Shown here: piece after piece, positions 20,838 to 31,918 of the stretch | How the letters are laid out: the number at the start of each line of letters is the position of its first letter | How positions within the stretch are numbered: the stretch's first letter is position 1 | Origin: Orientallactaga sibirica | Lineage: Eukaryota > Chordata > Mammalia > Rodentia > Dipodidae | Assembly: GCA_036365145.1 (NCBI GenBank) | Contig: JAEOAD010000018.1 | Span: 8,326,001-8,390,000, forward strand | Reading direction: 5' to 3' | Length of the DNA: 64,000 nucleotides | The notes under the pieces: model-generated | What the model was told of the DNA's origin: nothing | What the model saw: the letters and a program-made list of their open reading frames with translations, nothing else | Databases searched by the model: none | Translations under genes and position numbers: made by a program

Positions 20838-21002
20838 GGCAGGTAGAGAGAATGGGCATGCCAAGGCCTCCATCTGCTGCAAAAGAACTCCAGATGTGTG
20901 GCCCCCTTGTACATATGGTTTACATGGGTACTGAGGAATTGAACCTGGGTCTTTGGGTTTTGTAGGCAAGCACCTTAACAGCTAAGCCATCTCTCCAGCC
21001 CC
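20789..21002 (-). mobile_element. DIP-like tRNA SINE with (AG)n
   Basis: Reverse-complement full copy with a 28-bp (AG)n at 20806-20833, ending 'aacagctaagccatctctccagcc'. Confidence 0.85.
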
Positions 21003-21295
21003 CCTCTATGTTTTGTTAGTGAAACTTTTGAAAATAGTAGTTACAATTATTGAAATTAAAATTTTAATTAGTAGATTAAATATTACAATTAAAACAGCTC
21101 AGTAACTAAGCAATAGATACAATGAAATTACCTAGAATTTAGCACAAACATGACATGATATTAAAAGCATGAAAGGGGGATTAAGAAACATGGAGAATAA
21201 AATGAGAAAGTGTAACATACAACTAGAGTTGGAAAGACAGGATGTGAAAAAGACAGTATTCTAAAAGGTCAAGCCTTTATCAGAGCTAATGAAAT

Positions 21296-21390
21296 GAATG
21301 ACAACATAGAGTGGTTGCATGCTTGAGGCCCTGAGTTCAGTCCCCAACACTACAAACACGCACGCACGCACGCACGCACACACGCACACC
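21296..21390 (+). mobile_element. ID-like SINE scrap plus (CACG)n
   Basis: 'ggttgcatgcttgaggccctgagttcagtccccaacacta' resembles an ID-type tRNA head. It is followed by a 30-bp CACG/CACA simple repeat (21355-21390). Confidence 0.6.
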
Positions 21391-22167
21391 TACAATGATA
21401 CATTCAGTTGCTTGTTTTAAAGCATTTGACATTTTTCTGTGTTTTGTTTCCTTGTTTCTCTTTCTGCATCAGACCAATGCATTATTTGCTAAAAGTCTTA
21501 CCACAAAGCATTTTTGCCTACTGTTTATGTTTTTTCCTTACTTGGGTAAATTAAATCCCATACTTCTTCCATGGGGTTAAGGTCAAGACACTGAAGAGAG
21601 TTACTCCTTCCTAATTAGTTCCCCAGACTCCTCTTTTTCCCCCTACCTTTAAATGGCCACAACAGTCTAGAAAAATGTTTAGAGTCATAATCCCCCTGAT
21701 GAATGAAAACCCAGCCTAGCAGCTGGTTTTCAGAAGAGGCCCCTTGCTGAGCTGCAGTTATGTTGAGCTGAACTCCAGTAGTTCAGGTCACAGCTGAAGT
21801 ACTTCAGGGAAAAATACCTATCTCGAAGTTTCACTGTGTGATACACTGAACTAAGAGCCTCCTGCTTCTTCCTTCCAAATCCCTCACTCACAAGACCAGT
21901 AACTAGGAAATCTTGATAATAAGAAAAATAATTAACAATATGAATGCAAGCGAAGGTCCCCTACTGGTGACCCATAACAAAGAAAGACCCACACCTTCAG
22001 AGGGTACTAGCAACTTAAACCCATCCTATAAATCTTGAAAATGATTTCCTCTTTATTAAATAATTTAATTTTTCTTAACTACTTTGATCCCCTATTCAAA
22101 GTGAAAAGACAAGAAGCAGACCCACAAAAGGCATCTGCAACATATAACACATAAAAAAGATTGATAG
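21391..22167. other. intergenic, no gene seen
   Basis: Unassigned sequence. The short frame at 21395-21580 has no domain. Confidence 0.5.
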
Positions 22168-22390
22168 GGGCTGGAGAGATGGCTTGGTGGTTAAGGCGCT
22201 TGCCTGCGAAACCTAAGGACTCACATTTGACTCTCCAGATCCCACATTAGCCAGACGCACAAAGGTGAGGCAAGCATAAGGACACACATGCTCACTAGGT
22301 GGCACAGGAGTTTGGAGTTCAATTGTAGTGGCTGAGACCCTGGCATGTCAATTCTCTCTCTCTCTCTCAAATGAAAAAAAGAAAAAAGGA
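22168..22390 (+). mobile_element. DIP-like tRNA SINE
   Basis: Head 'ggggctggagagatggcttggtggttaagg', with a variant body carrying an extra 'ggcaagcataaggacacacatgctcac' segment. A similar variant recurs at 63642. (TC)n and an A-rich tail follow. Confidence 0.85.
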
Positions 22391-22395
22391 TTAAT

Positions 22396-22545
22396 GGGGC
22401 TACAGAGATAGCTTAGTGGTTAAGGCACTTGCCTGCAAAGCCAAAGGACCCAAGTTTGATTCCCCATACTCACTTTGTTCTGTCTGACTCTCTCTCACTC
22501 ACTCTTTCTCTCCCTGTCTTTCAAATAACTAAAAAATATTTTTAA
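22396..22545 (+). mobile_element. tRNA SINE, internally deleted
   Basis: Head 'ggggctacagagatagcttagtggttaagg', B-box 'gtttgattcccca', then directly pyrimidine-rich tail; the central body is missing. Tandem with the preceding copy. Confidence 0.8.
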
Positions 22546-23639
22546 TCCAAAAATATTTATAAATTTATTATTAATTATATAAATTTAACAAGTTTCATGG
22601 ATATGAATTCAATATTCAAAAATAAATTTCAGCTGTACACAGATTACTAAATAGAAAAGTAAATTAAAAGAAAAAGTTAATCCTAATTAAGGCAAGGTCA
22701 GAAACTGAATGTGATTGCAAGGGAGGACTCAGCTCTCTTATGTGATGGTCTACACAGAATGACTCTTTAGAGTGGTCTCAAATTTAAACCAAGGGTCAGG
22801 TCTGAATTCTTTCACCTGCTAGTGCAACTCATGGGACAAGCTCTGAGAAGAAGAATAAACATGATAAAAATAGTGCCCTCAATAAAAAGCAATTTTCAGT
22901 GAGGGATGCATCAGGGAGCTGTCAAAAGCTGATACCCAAGCCTCTGAGGATGAAACAATGAAGAAAGGATATGGACAGAACATAACATAAACATTCTGTT
23001 TAGAATATAAAACAGAAAGTTCACTAAACAAAAATTTTGGAGACCTGGGCTTAGGTCTTAGCTTTGCCAAAACTTTGTGTCCTTAGAGAGATTATTAAAT
23101 ATTTCAGGACCCTGATTGCCACAATTACAAAATGATACAACTCTGCAAGGGTATCTAGAGCAATAATTTTACACATACAAAAAGGAGCATGCAAGGGACA
23201 TAGCTATAATAAAATATCCAACAATAGGGCTTGCCTGACAGTACAGATTTATATGCTCCAATTTAAGAAATGTAGCATATCTAAATGTACTAATATTGAA
23301 AGCTAAGTAGTATATATATCAACATGAAATAGTCTTTTCAAGTAATATTACAAGTCAAAACTAAAAACAAGTTGCATAACAAATATGGTATGATTTCATC
23401 TTATTTTTTAAATCACACCAAAAAAATATGAGAAAATGTATTGTGTTTGAAAGAAAAATACCAAAACAATGTTGATAGTTACCAATGGATTCCTTGTAAC
23501 TATTTAAGCTTGTTCCTATAGACTAATGCTGTTTCAACTCTGATCAGAAAAGCTTCTTTGTACAATAGAGGGTAATTAATGCAGACTCATAACTGGTCAA
23601 AGTACTGAGAAGTGACTGTTGGGTGTTCAGTCCTAAATT
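22546..23639. other. intergenic, no gene seen
   Basis: AT-rich. About 23055-23150 has MIR-like spacing ('ttagctttgccaaaactttgtgtcctta'). No gene supported; the minus-strand frame 22879-23070 has no domain. Confidence 0.5.
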
Positions 23640-24070
23640 GAACATATATATCATGCCTTCTAAGGTTTATGGAACATTGTAGGAGAGGATGTAGAAAGAT
23701 TGTAAGAGCTGAAGTTTGAGAAGGAGCACTGTGGAATGCTGTCATATGAATACAGCATGGCCATTGTGCTCATGAACTCAGAGAAGCTATGACTGCCTGT
23801 ACAAGATTGAGCTCTTCAATACTCCAACATGGATGGAGTAGGGGCTCATTAGGCCACACCCCTCCTTAATTCAGCAAATAATCCCCCACCAATGCCCATG
23901 GAAGCAACCCTAATTGAACTCAGTCGGTCACATACAAAGAAACAATGAAAGGAGGGGGACTAGTTGGGAAAAGGAAGGAGCTCAGCAGGGGTGGAAGGGA
24001 GACAAAATTAGGTAATGTATATGAATGTAATTAAAATACATTATATACACATACAAAATGTCAAAATTAA
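23640..24070 (+). mobile_element. L1 3' UTR fragment
   Basis: Sense-orientation L1 3' UTR: 'ggaacattgtaggagaggatgtagaaagattgtaagagc', 'catggatggagtaggggctca', then a purine-rich tract near 23940-24000 and an AT-rich end. Confidence 0.75.
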
Positions 24071-24090
24071 TTCACTTAAAAATAATTACT

Positions 24091-24306
24091 GGGGCTTGAG
24101 AGATGGCTTAGAGGTTGAGGCATTTGCCTGCAAAGCCGAAGGACCTAGATTTGACTATCCAGGACCCACATAACTCAGATATACAAAGTGGCGCATGTGT
24201 CTGGAGTTCGTTTGCAGTGGCTGGAGGCCCTGGCGCACCCATTCTCTCTGTATTTGCTTCTCTCTCTCCTCCCCCTCTCAAATAAATTAATTAATTAAAA
24301 AATAAT
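24091..24306 (+). mobile_element. DIP-like tRNA SINE
   Basis: 'ggggcttgagagatggcttagagg' head, full body 'caaagtggcgcatgtgtctggagttcg', TC-rich block and 'aaataaattaattaa' tail. Confidence 0.85.
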
Positions 24307-24309
24307 TAT

Positions 24310-24452
24310 TGCCCATGGTGTACACCTTTAATCACACTACTCAGGAGGCAGAGGTAGGAGGATTGCTGTGAGGAGTTTGAGGCCACCCTGAGACTACATA
24401 GTGAATTCCATGTCAACCAGTGCTAGGACTATATATAGACCCTACCTCAAAC
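24310..24452 (+). mobile_element. B1-like SINE
   Basis: 'gcccatggtgtacacctttaatcac' to 'gaccctacctc'. A few small insertions. Confidence 0.8.
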
Positions 24453-24895
24453 AAATTATTATTATTGCTGAGAAGTGTCTAGAATTGGTAGTGGGAAAAA
24501 GAAAGATTATATTATATAATGCATGATTTGTAATAGTCACATATAAAATAAATTAGGAGAAAAGCAGAAATGTAATGATTAAATTATGGTGATTAAATGT
24601 AAAGCCTGAAACTCCAGCTCTGAAAATTCATGCTTTTAAGGGCACTCAAGGGATTGATATAAGTGATGCAATATTTACAGATAACCTTTGCACATCCTCT
24701 TTCAATCATCTCTATATTACTTCTAATATGTAATACAAGGTAAATTCTATATAATTATTGGGCATAATATACTCTTTCAGGGCTAATAAGAACAAAAATC
24801 TACTCAATATAGATGCAATCCTGGCACAACCCCCACAATTTTTCATCTATACTTAGCTGAATCTGCAGGTGTAGAATACATGCATAATGAAGGCA
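24453..24895. other. intergenic, no gene seen
   Basis: AT-rich sequence without recognisable elements. Confidence 0.5.
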
Positions 24896-25230
24896 GGCTG
24901 GAGCTGTGAGATAGCTCACTGGCTAAAGCACTTGCTGTGCAAGCATGATGACCTGACTTTGAATTCCCAGCACCCATATAAGTCACCAAGTATGGTGACC
25001 TGCCTATAATCCCAGTGCTCAGGACACAGAGACAGAATTCCCAGGGCAAGATGGCAGCTAGATTAGGCAAATCAACAAGCTCTCTTTTCAAGAGAGAAAC
25101 CCTGCCTCAGTAAGGGAGGAAGGCACCATGTCTAGTTTCCACAGGCATGCATGCACACTCGCAATCAAGTTCCCCACATGCATGTGCATGCATACTTGCA
25201 CACACATGAAAATAAGGAGGAAAACAGCAG
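24896..25230 (+). mobile_element. B4-like composite SINE (tRNA head plus B1 body)
   Basis: 'ctggagctgtgagatagctcactggctaaagc' head, then 'ctataatcccagtgctcaggaca' B1-type body and 'gagagaaaccctgcctcag', then a CA-rich tail. The minus-strand frames here (24843-25289) are antisense to the SINE. Confidence 0.7.
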
Positions 25231-25425
25231 TGGCAACAGTGACCAAAGGCTGAAGACAGGACAGATTTCACTGGTAAAATTATAACCAATAAAAGAATTG
25301 ATCATGGCAGCAGATTGAACCAGAGGTGATAGAGAAAAGAGAAACTGGAAATAGAGATAGCTTAAATGTGTTAGCTAAGAAACCATTAACAAACTCTCTT
25401 AACTTATTTGTTCTTGATCTAGTTT

Positions 25426-25645
25426 TTAAAATATTTCATTTATTTATTCTTATACAGAGGGACAGAGAGAAGAGAGATACAGAGAGAATGGGTCTGCCAG
25501 CTCCTTCCAGCCACTGCAAATGAACTCCAGATGCATGTGCCACTTTATGCATCTAGCTTTATGTAGGGACTGGGGAGTTCCTACCTGGATCCTTAGGGTA
25601 GGCTTCACAGGCAAGTGCCTTAACTGCTAAGCCATCTCTCCAGGC
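25426..25645 (-). mobile_element. DIP-like tRNA SINE
   Basis: Reverse-complement copy: AT/GA-rich tail at left, 'aactgctaagccatctctccaggcc' at right. The sequence 'cttgatctagtttt' occurs on both sides (25413-25426 and about 25648-25661), consistent with a 14-bp target duplication. Confidence 0.85.
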
Positions 25646-25689
25646 CCTCTTGATCTAGTTTTATAGCCTATACCCACTCTTATTGCACA

Positions 25690-26010
25690 CATAGAATATT
25701 AAAAGTTAAGATCAGCAAATGAGAGAGAACTTATGATTTTTGTCTTTCTGGGCCTGGGTTACCTAATCTAGTATATTTTCCAGTTCCACCCATTTTCCTA
25801 CAAATTTCAAGATAATATTTTTCTTTACAGCTGAATAAAATTCCATTGTGTATATGTATCACATTTTCACTATCCAGTCATCCATTAATGGGCATCTAGG
25901 TTGGTTTTATTTCCTAGTTATTGTGAACAGAGCAGCAATGAACATGGAAAAGCAAATATGTCTGTAGTAGGATATCGAGTCATTTGAGTATATATTCAGG
26001 AGTGGTATGT
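25690..26010 (-). mobile_element. L1 ORF2 fragment
   Basis: Reverse complement of the ORF2 C-terminal region: 'aaaattccattgtgtatatgtatcac', 'ggcatctaggttggtttt' and 'agcagcaatgaacatggaaaagc'. Frame-broken. Confidence 0.8.
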
Positions 26011-26053
26011 CATGGCATGGAAGAAAAGTTAGCCCTCTAAAATGTAATTAATG

Positions 26054-26245
26054 GGGTGGAGAGATGGCTTAGTGGTTAAGGAGCTTGCTTGTGAAGTACC
26101 CAGGTTTGATTCCCCAGTACCCACATAAGCCACAATCATAAGGGGGTGCATGCATATGCAGTTTGTTTGCAGTGTCTAGATGCCCTGGTGTGCCCATATT
26201 CTCTGTCTACGTGCCTCTGTCCCTCAAATAAATAAATAAAAATAT
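26054..26245 (+). mobile_element. DIP-like tRNA SINE
   Basis: 'ggggtggagagatggcttagtggttaagg' with a short deletion after 'ttgcttgtgaag'; (AAAT)n tail. Confidence 0.85.
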
Positions 26246-26315
26246 TAAAATGTAATTATTACCTTAATAAACACGGTCTTTAAATACATGTATATATGAT
26301 AAGATATTGATTTCA

Positions 26316-26474
26316 GCTGGGCATGGTGGCACACGCCTTTAATCCCAGCACTCAGGAGGCAGAGGTAGGAGGATCACCATGAGTTTGAGGCCACCCTGAG
26401 AATACAGAGTGAATTCCAGGTCAGCCTGGGCTAGAGTGAGACCCTATCTCGAAAAAAAAAAAAAAAAAAAAATT
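26316..26474 (+). mobile_element. B1-like SINE
   Basis: Near-consensus copy ('gctgggcatggtggcacacgcctttaatcccagcactcagg' to 'gaccctatctcg') with a 25-base A tail. One of the best-preserved B1 copies. Confidence 0.9.
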
Positions 26475-29400
26475 AAACAAAAAAAGAGATTGATTTCCAC
26501 CATTTAAAACATAAGATGTAGAGTCTCTGTATTTAAAGAACTTTAAAAATACTCAAAAACTATTTGAAGGAAGAGTCTATGCACAAAGAACATTTGTAAT
26601 TGTAAATGCACATGCACTGTGTTGAAATCACATTGATAGTGTACAGAACATTGTCATAATCCACATAAATTTAACCAAAGAAAGGAAGATTGTCTCCTCT
26701 CTTTCTGCCAGAATGGGAATGTTTCGAGGGAAGGCTCCTTAAGGTGAAGAAAAGAATCAAATCCAATTAAAACTGCATGGAAACTTTGAAAGGACGAATG
26801 CCATTAGCCCAAACTGGAATGTGGCCAAAACATCGGGTAATACTTCACCGTTTAGAAAAGTGCCAGGGGGATATTTAACAACTGCAGGTGGCCAAATGCT
26901 TTCTCCTAAGCCTCATCAGAAGTCATTTATAACAATAGCATGCAGCACAATAAAGTAACATTACTTGACAAAGTGCATTTTCAATGATCATGTTGAAACT
27001 CTGACATTGATTAGCTATCAGTTGAAATTGCTGTTCTATAGGATGATAAATACAGAAATTAAATACTTCTTAGTTATTAAGCCAGGAGGCAGCATAGGAA
27101 GCAGTTGCTATTTATGTCTTGTATTGGTCTTTCTTTAAAATAAAAACCAGTGATCATTTTGGGCTATAAACTGAGCCTTGGTTTATGCATGTTTTTAATT
27201 TCCTTTCTGTATTTTGGAACTCTTTATGAATTCTTAAACAAACTTTTTTTATGCACAATATCTTTTCACTGTATGCTTATTTTATTGAATTCAGTTTTCT
27301 ATTTTCTATAACCTACATGAAAATGAGATTGCCTTTTTAAAAAATATATACTCACCCATGCTGTGAATTATTGCATGATACCATTACTTATTTCTTTCTT
27401 AATTTACTTTTTCTTTTATCTATTTGTTTCCATTTAGCACTCTCCTTCCACCTCTACTAGGGTTGTACAAGAAACATTTTGTGAACTGTGACATATAGGC
27501 AATGGAAAACACAGGCCTGTGGGTGACATAATACATCCATCTTGAATCCTGCAAAGGATATAATGTGAGCCAATGTACATAGTGAAACCAAAAAAGGTTT
27601 TTAAATGCTGAGTGAATGAGAGCTCTGCTTTTACCTGCTGTGATTTAAAAGGCTAAAGGCCTCATTTTGAGCCACTAAAATTCAAAGTGACAGAAACCTA
27701 CAAATTTTTATTGCTGTACATTTAATAAAATTTACATTTACAAGCTGTCAGTTTGAAATGCTGAAAAACTCGTACTTTTGCATGCAGACAAGCAGATTTC
27801 GTTGTGCTTTGGGTTCATTACTACCTACTTACATGTTCTTTAAATACTCAGAATAATCCTTCAACCTATGACTTTTGATATCTCCTAATTCAACACTGCA
27901 CAAAAACACCATTGAGTGTGCAACAAGATCAACAAAAGGAATTTATTGTACACCCATAAAACAGGGCGTAATTAAGAGCCCCTTTCTGCTTGTGGTAATG
28001 TGCTAATACGTGAACATTAGAACCAAAGTACAGACTATTGCTAGGTGTCTGCAGCAGCTGCCTAGGTTTTTGGTAATTTACTTACTCAATTATGTTGACT
28101 CTCTTAAATCCACAACACTGGTGGGTGGTAAGGTAGAAGGATAATAAATAACATAGAGTAGAAAGCCCCTTTAATGCATGTTTTATATGCATCTTGGGTA
28201 ACATTTTTGTTTGTTTGTTTGCTTTTGAGAAGAAGAATTAAAGAATATAACTTTAGGAAACTCTCAGTCTAGGAATAAACATATGTGGGTTTAAGACACC
28301 TCTAAAAATTATGCGATGTCTAATAATCCAATGATTATGTATCCTGTTCCCTGAAAGAATATTAAACTGAATGTTTGACTCAGTATTACAAAAATAAATT
28401 ATTTGATGGCTTCCAAGAGAGAAATATGAGAAAGACCATTCATAAATTTACTAAATAGTTATAAATTATACACACCTCTTTATTCTACACATAAACAGAA
28501 AGACAGAAAGAAACTGAAGAGAGGATGTGGCCTCATAACTTCATAAGGATAACCTTTAACAAAGTCTCTTCAAGTTATTTACTGTCAAAATATGTCAAAT
28601 ATTATTTTCAAATGGGTGTCAGATAAAATGTCTCACTGCACTCACAAAACACTGACTTTTTCTTAATATTCAAGAAGCCTTTAAGTGACAACCTCAAAGT
28701 TGTAATTTTTTGATAATATTTGTTTTGTAGTCAAGTCAAAATATAAAAACTAGAGGGATAGGTCTAAAATGAAAAACAACTTGATTGACCTAACCATTAC
28801 TTCAAGAACAACTACAATATTATTATTCTGCCAAATACAAACTACTGACATAATCTTGGAAATTCACATGGCTTTATTTTAAGTTTTATTTAAATTATCT
28901 GTGAGTTGTGGCATTTATTTAAAAAGGCAAATCATAATCTGTCAATATGAAGTAAACCTTGGGAAAAAAAACAGCTTAAGTAATTTATTTTCAAATGTAA
29001 CATTAGTATAGCATTCATCTATTTCAATAAGTTGTCTTATAAAATAACTAATATAAAAAATAAATAATCTCCATTTTACACTTAAAAATTGCAAAAGAAT
29101 TGATAAATGTCAACTTACTAGTTTTGATTGTAAATTTGACATCCTCAAATTTTCTTCACTAGTATTTTTTATTCCTGCTGAACAAGTAATGTAATTAATA
29201 AGAGAAAATGCCCTACTTTATATACTACTTTTGTTATTGACTCTGAAATCATTTATATGTATGTATTTTGTTCCTAGGAGAATTCACTTCATATTGGTTT
29301 CAGGGAAAGTAGATATATTATGCTAAATTAAGTCTCTTACAATGATAAGCTCAGTAATATAGGTAGTTAACTTCCCAGAAGAAAATTTTACAACAGTTTT
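26475..29400. other. SINE-free AT-rich block, candidate regulatory DNA
   Basis: Nearly 3 kb without any SINE or L1 piece that I recognise, in a window where SINEs occur about every 1 kb. There is no coding frame. Sub-blocks around 26690-27110 and 27560-28110 are non-repetitive and rich in homeodomain-type TAAT cores. The most notable is 'gggcgtaattaagagccc' near 27963, with an E-box 'gcagctgc' near 28054. Function is inferred only from repeat avoidance. Confidence 0.4.
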
Positions 29401-29404
29401 TTGT

Positions 29405-29548
29405 TTTTTTTTTTTCAAGGTAGGGTCTCACTCTAGCCCCGGCTGGCCTGGAATTCACTATGTAGTCTCAGGGTGGCCTCTAACTCACCGGGATCTTCCT
29501 ACCTCTGCCCCTCTAGTGCTGGGATTAATTAAAGGCATGCCCAGCAAC
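29405..29548 (-). mobile_element. B1-like SINE
   Basis: Reverse complement, 'caaggtagggtctcactctagccccggctggcctgg' to 'ggcatgcccagcaac', with a small 3' rearrangement ('ggattaattaaagg'). Confidence 0.85.
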
Positions 29549-31442
29549 AGGTTTTGTTTGTTTGTTTGTTTACAAAATAAAAAGTGAAACCCGATCCTAG
29601 CTGACAGGCTTCAGGATGACTGGAAGATGTGTGGTCAGTTAGCTAGAGAAATCCAGTAAGTGTCTGTTGAACACAGATCACAACACAAGATACTTGATTT
29701 GCCAGTTCTTAAGTCCATTTGAGCAAAATATGCTTAAGATCTGGGGGTGGAAATAACATCTGTAATTTACCTCTCAAAAAAAAAAAACCCTAAAAACATC
29801 ATCTTATGGCTAACACAGCAGTGGCATATCTAAGATAACAAATGCCAATGACTCAAGTGCTGCTTTAGAAAGAAAAAAAAAAGTCTTTTTCCTCTTTAGC
29901 AGCTCAAAACAAGCTCAAGCTAAATGCTCTATTTTCATGGTAACCCTTTCTTAAACACTTAGTTTCAATGTCTGTTTAAATGCTAGGCTTATTGGTGTAG
30001 TATATGCATTGAATGCTTCAGGTCTCTATTAATCTGACTGGCTGCCTGCACGATTATTAACACTAAGCAACTAAAATAACATCAATATTAATATAATTGT
30101 ATTTACTAACCTCTCGTTACTCGCTCCTGCCTGGCATAAATGTTGGAATTATAATTCAGACAGGGCTGAGCAGCAATCTTCAAGAAAATTGCTTTAAATT
30201 GGCCTTCATTAGCTTTCAGAGCACTGAAAAACAACTCCAAGTGCATGACTATGGAAGGCAGGCCAGTAGCAATATTTCCCCATTAAAAAGACAGCATATT
30301 AACCAATTCAACAGCATTCATTACATCCAATAAATACTACTAAATAAAGAATCTTCAACCTCAAAATAATTCTGTTACTACTAAATATTGCAATTTTTAA
30401 GACTATATTTAAAATCTAACCTAAATACACATAGGTGATTACAAGGTTTGGTTTTGATTTGTTTTAACAACTGCACAGAATTGAAGATGATAGCTGAACT
30501 TTCAAATTCTTTTACATAAGGTTTTGAGTTATTACTAATCAATTATACATAAAAACAAAGAACAAAGAGACTAAAACTTCCATAGGTGATGCAACTGTCA
30601 TTCAGGTACAAAATACCAAGAAGGAAATATCTTTCAAGGAGAAGAAACATGTCTAATGTTCTGTGGCTTTGCTTTGAAAATCATGCTCTTTCATGCCATC
30701 TATATAATAAAGGGAGCTGAATTTCCTTGGTCAACTACTCTTTCTGACAATTCTGGATAGGTACACTTGGAAGGAATTTTTCTCAGGGATTTAGATGAAG
30801 CTCTTTTAACACTCAAAATGCTGAATATGTTCAGAACACAGCCAGGGAATTTGGTCCTTGAAGTTACACATTTTGCCGGGGCGGGGGAGTTTTTAAATAA
30901 TAAATTTTAACTCAAAAAAAGCTATCAGATTTGTGAGCTTTCTGATATAGAATTGATATACATGTTGCCTCCTGCAATTGAGCCACCTCTGGTTTACAAC
31001 TTGACCAGTTATTCAGTTCCAGTATTTCATCTTTCATATTGGTATTTCCATTTCTGAACCTAACCACTGGTTTTCTTCCAAAAAAATAACATTCCTAAAC
31101 AGAACAGTAAAGGAAAACATTTCAAACTGAGCAAGTAAGACCACCTTCTGGAAATCCAGGTAATTTTTCTCAAAGTCCAAGTTCATAGCCAAGTCCATCA
31201 TTTTGACTTGTACCTTTTTAATTTAGTAAACATTCTTTAATACAAATTTATGTAAATTTATATTCATGTCTGCTGAATTCATGTCTGCTCAGTGAAGCAG
31301 GGTTATTCATGTCAGTGGAGGGGTTCAGCTTTTGAAGTGGCTAAAGGTTGTATCTTAATATCACATGTTCCAATTTTTACCATTTCCTATCAGTATGATG
31401 GTAAGTAAACCATTGATGCTCTCAAAAACTTGATTTCAAAAA
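29549..31442. other. repeat-poor block, candidate regulatory DNA
   Basis: No gene and no recognisable transposon. 29930-30340 is the most unusual sub-block: 400 bp of low-redundancy sequence with several TAAT/ATTA cores and no simple repeats. The 78-codon frame at 30097-30333 has no recognisable domain and lies inside this block. Confidence 0.4.
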
Positions 31443-31586
31443 CTTGGTGCACACCTTTAATTCGAGCACTCCTGAAGCAGAGATAGGAGAATTGCTGTGA
31501 TTTACAGGCCAGCCTGGGACTACAGAATACAGTCCAGGTCAGCCTAAGCTAGAGTGAGATGCTACCTCAAAAGCAAACAAACAAAT
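31443..31586 (+). mobile_element. B1-like SINE, diverged
   Basis: 'ttggtgcacacctttaattcgagcactcc' to 'gagatgctacctcaaaagcaaac'. The first few bases are missing. Confidence 0.75.
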
Positions 31587-31789
31587 AAAACCTTTGATTT
31601 CTCATCTATTAAGTAGGAGTAATGTCAAGGACTTTCCCAGGAGGGCATGAAATACTGCTTGTTAGATATTAAGTATGGTACCTCATATACAACAATCATT
31701 ATGCCATCATGGCTGTTGTTTCCAGATTTAATTTCATAGATTTTGATTAAATGAATAGTTACAGATCAAAAAGATAAGTCAACTCTTCT

Positions 31790-31918
31790 AGAAGGAAGGG
31801 ATAGAGGGAAAGGGGGAGGGAAGAATAAAGGGAAGAAAGAAGGGAGGGAAGGAGGAGAAGAGAATAAGAAGGGAAGGAGGGAGGGAAGATAAAGAAATGC
31901 AGGAAGGGAAAAAACAAA
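31790..31918. repeat. polypurine (GGGA/GAA-rich) tract
   Basis: About 130 bp almost entirely purine on the plus strand, degenerate GGGA/GGAA units. The minus-strand 'ORFs' here are low-complexity Ser/Pro/Phe frames and not genes. Confidence 0.85.
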
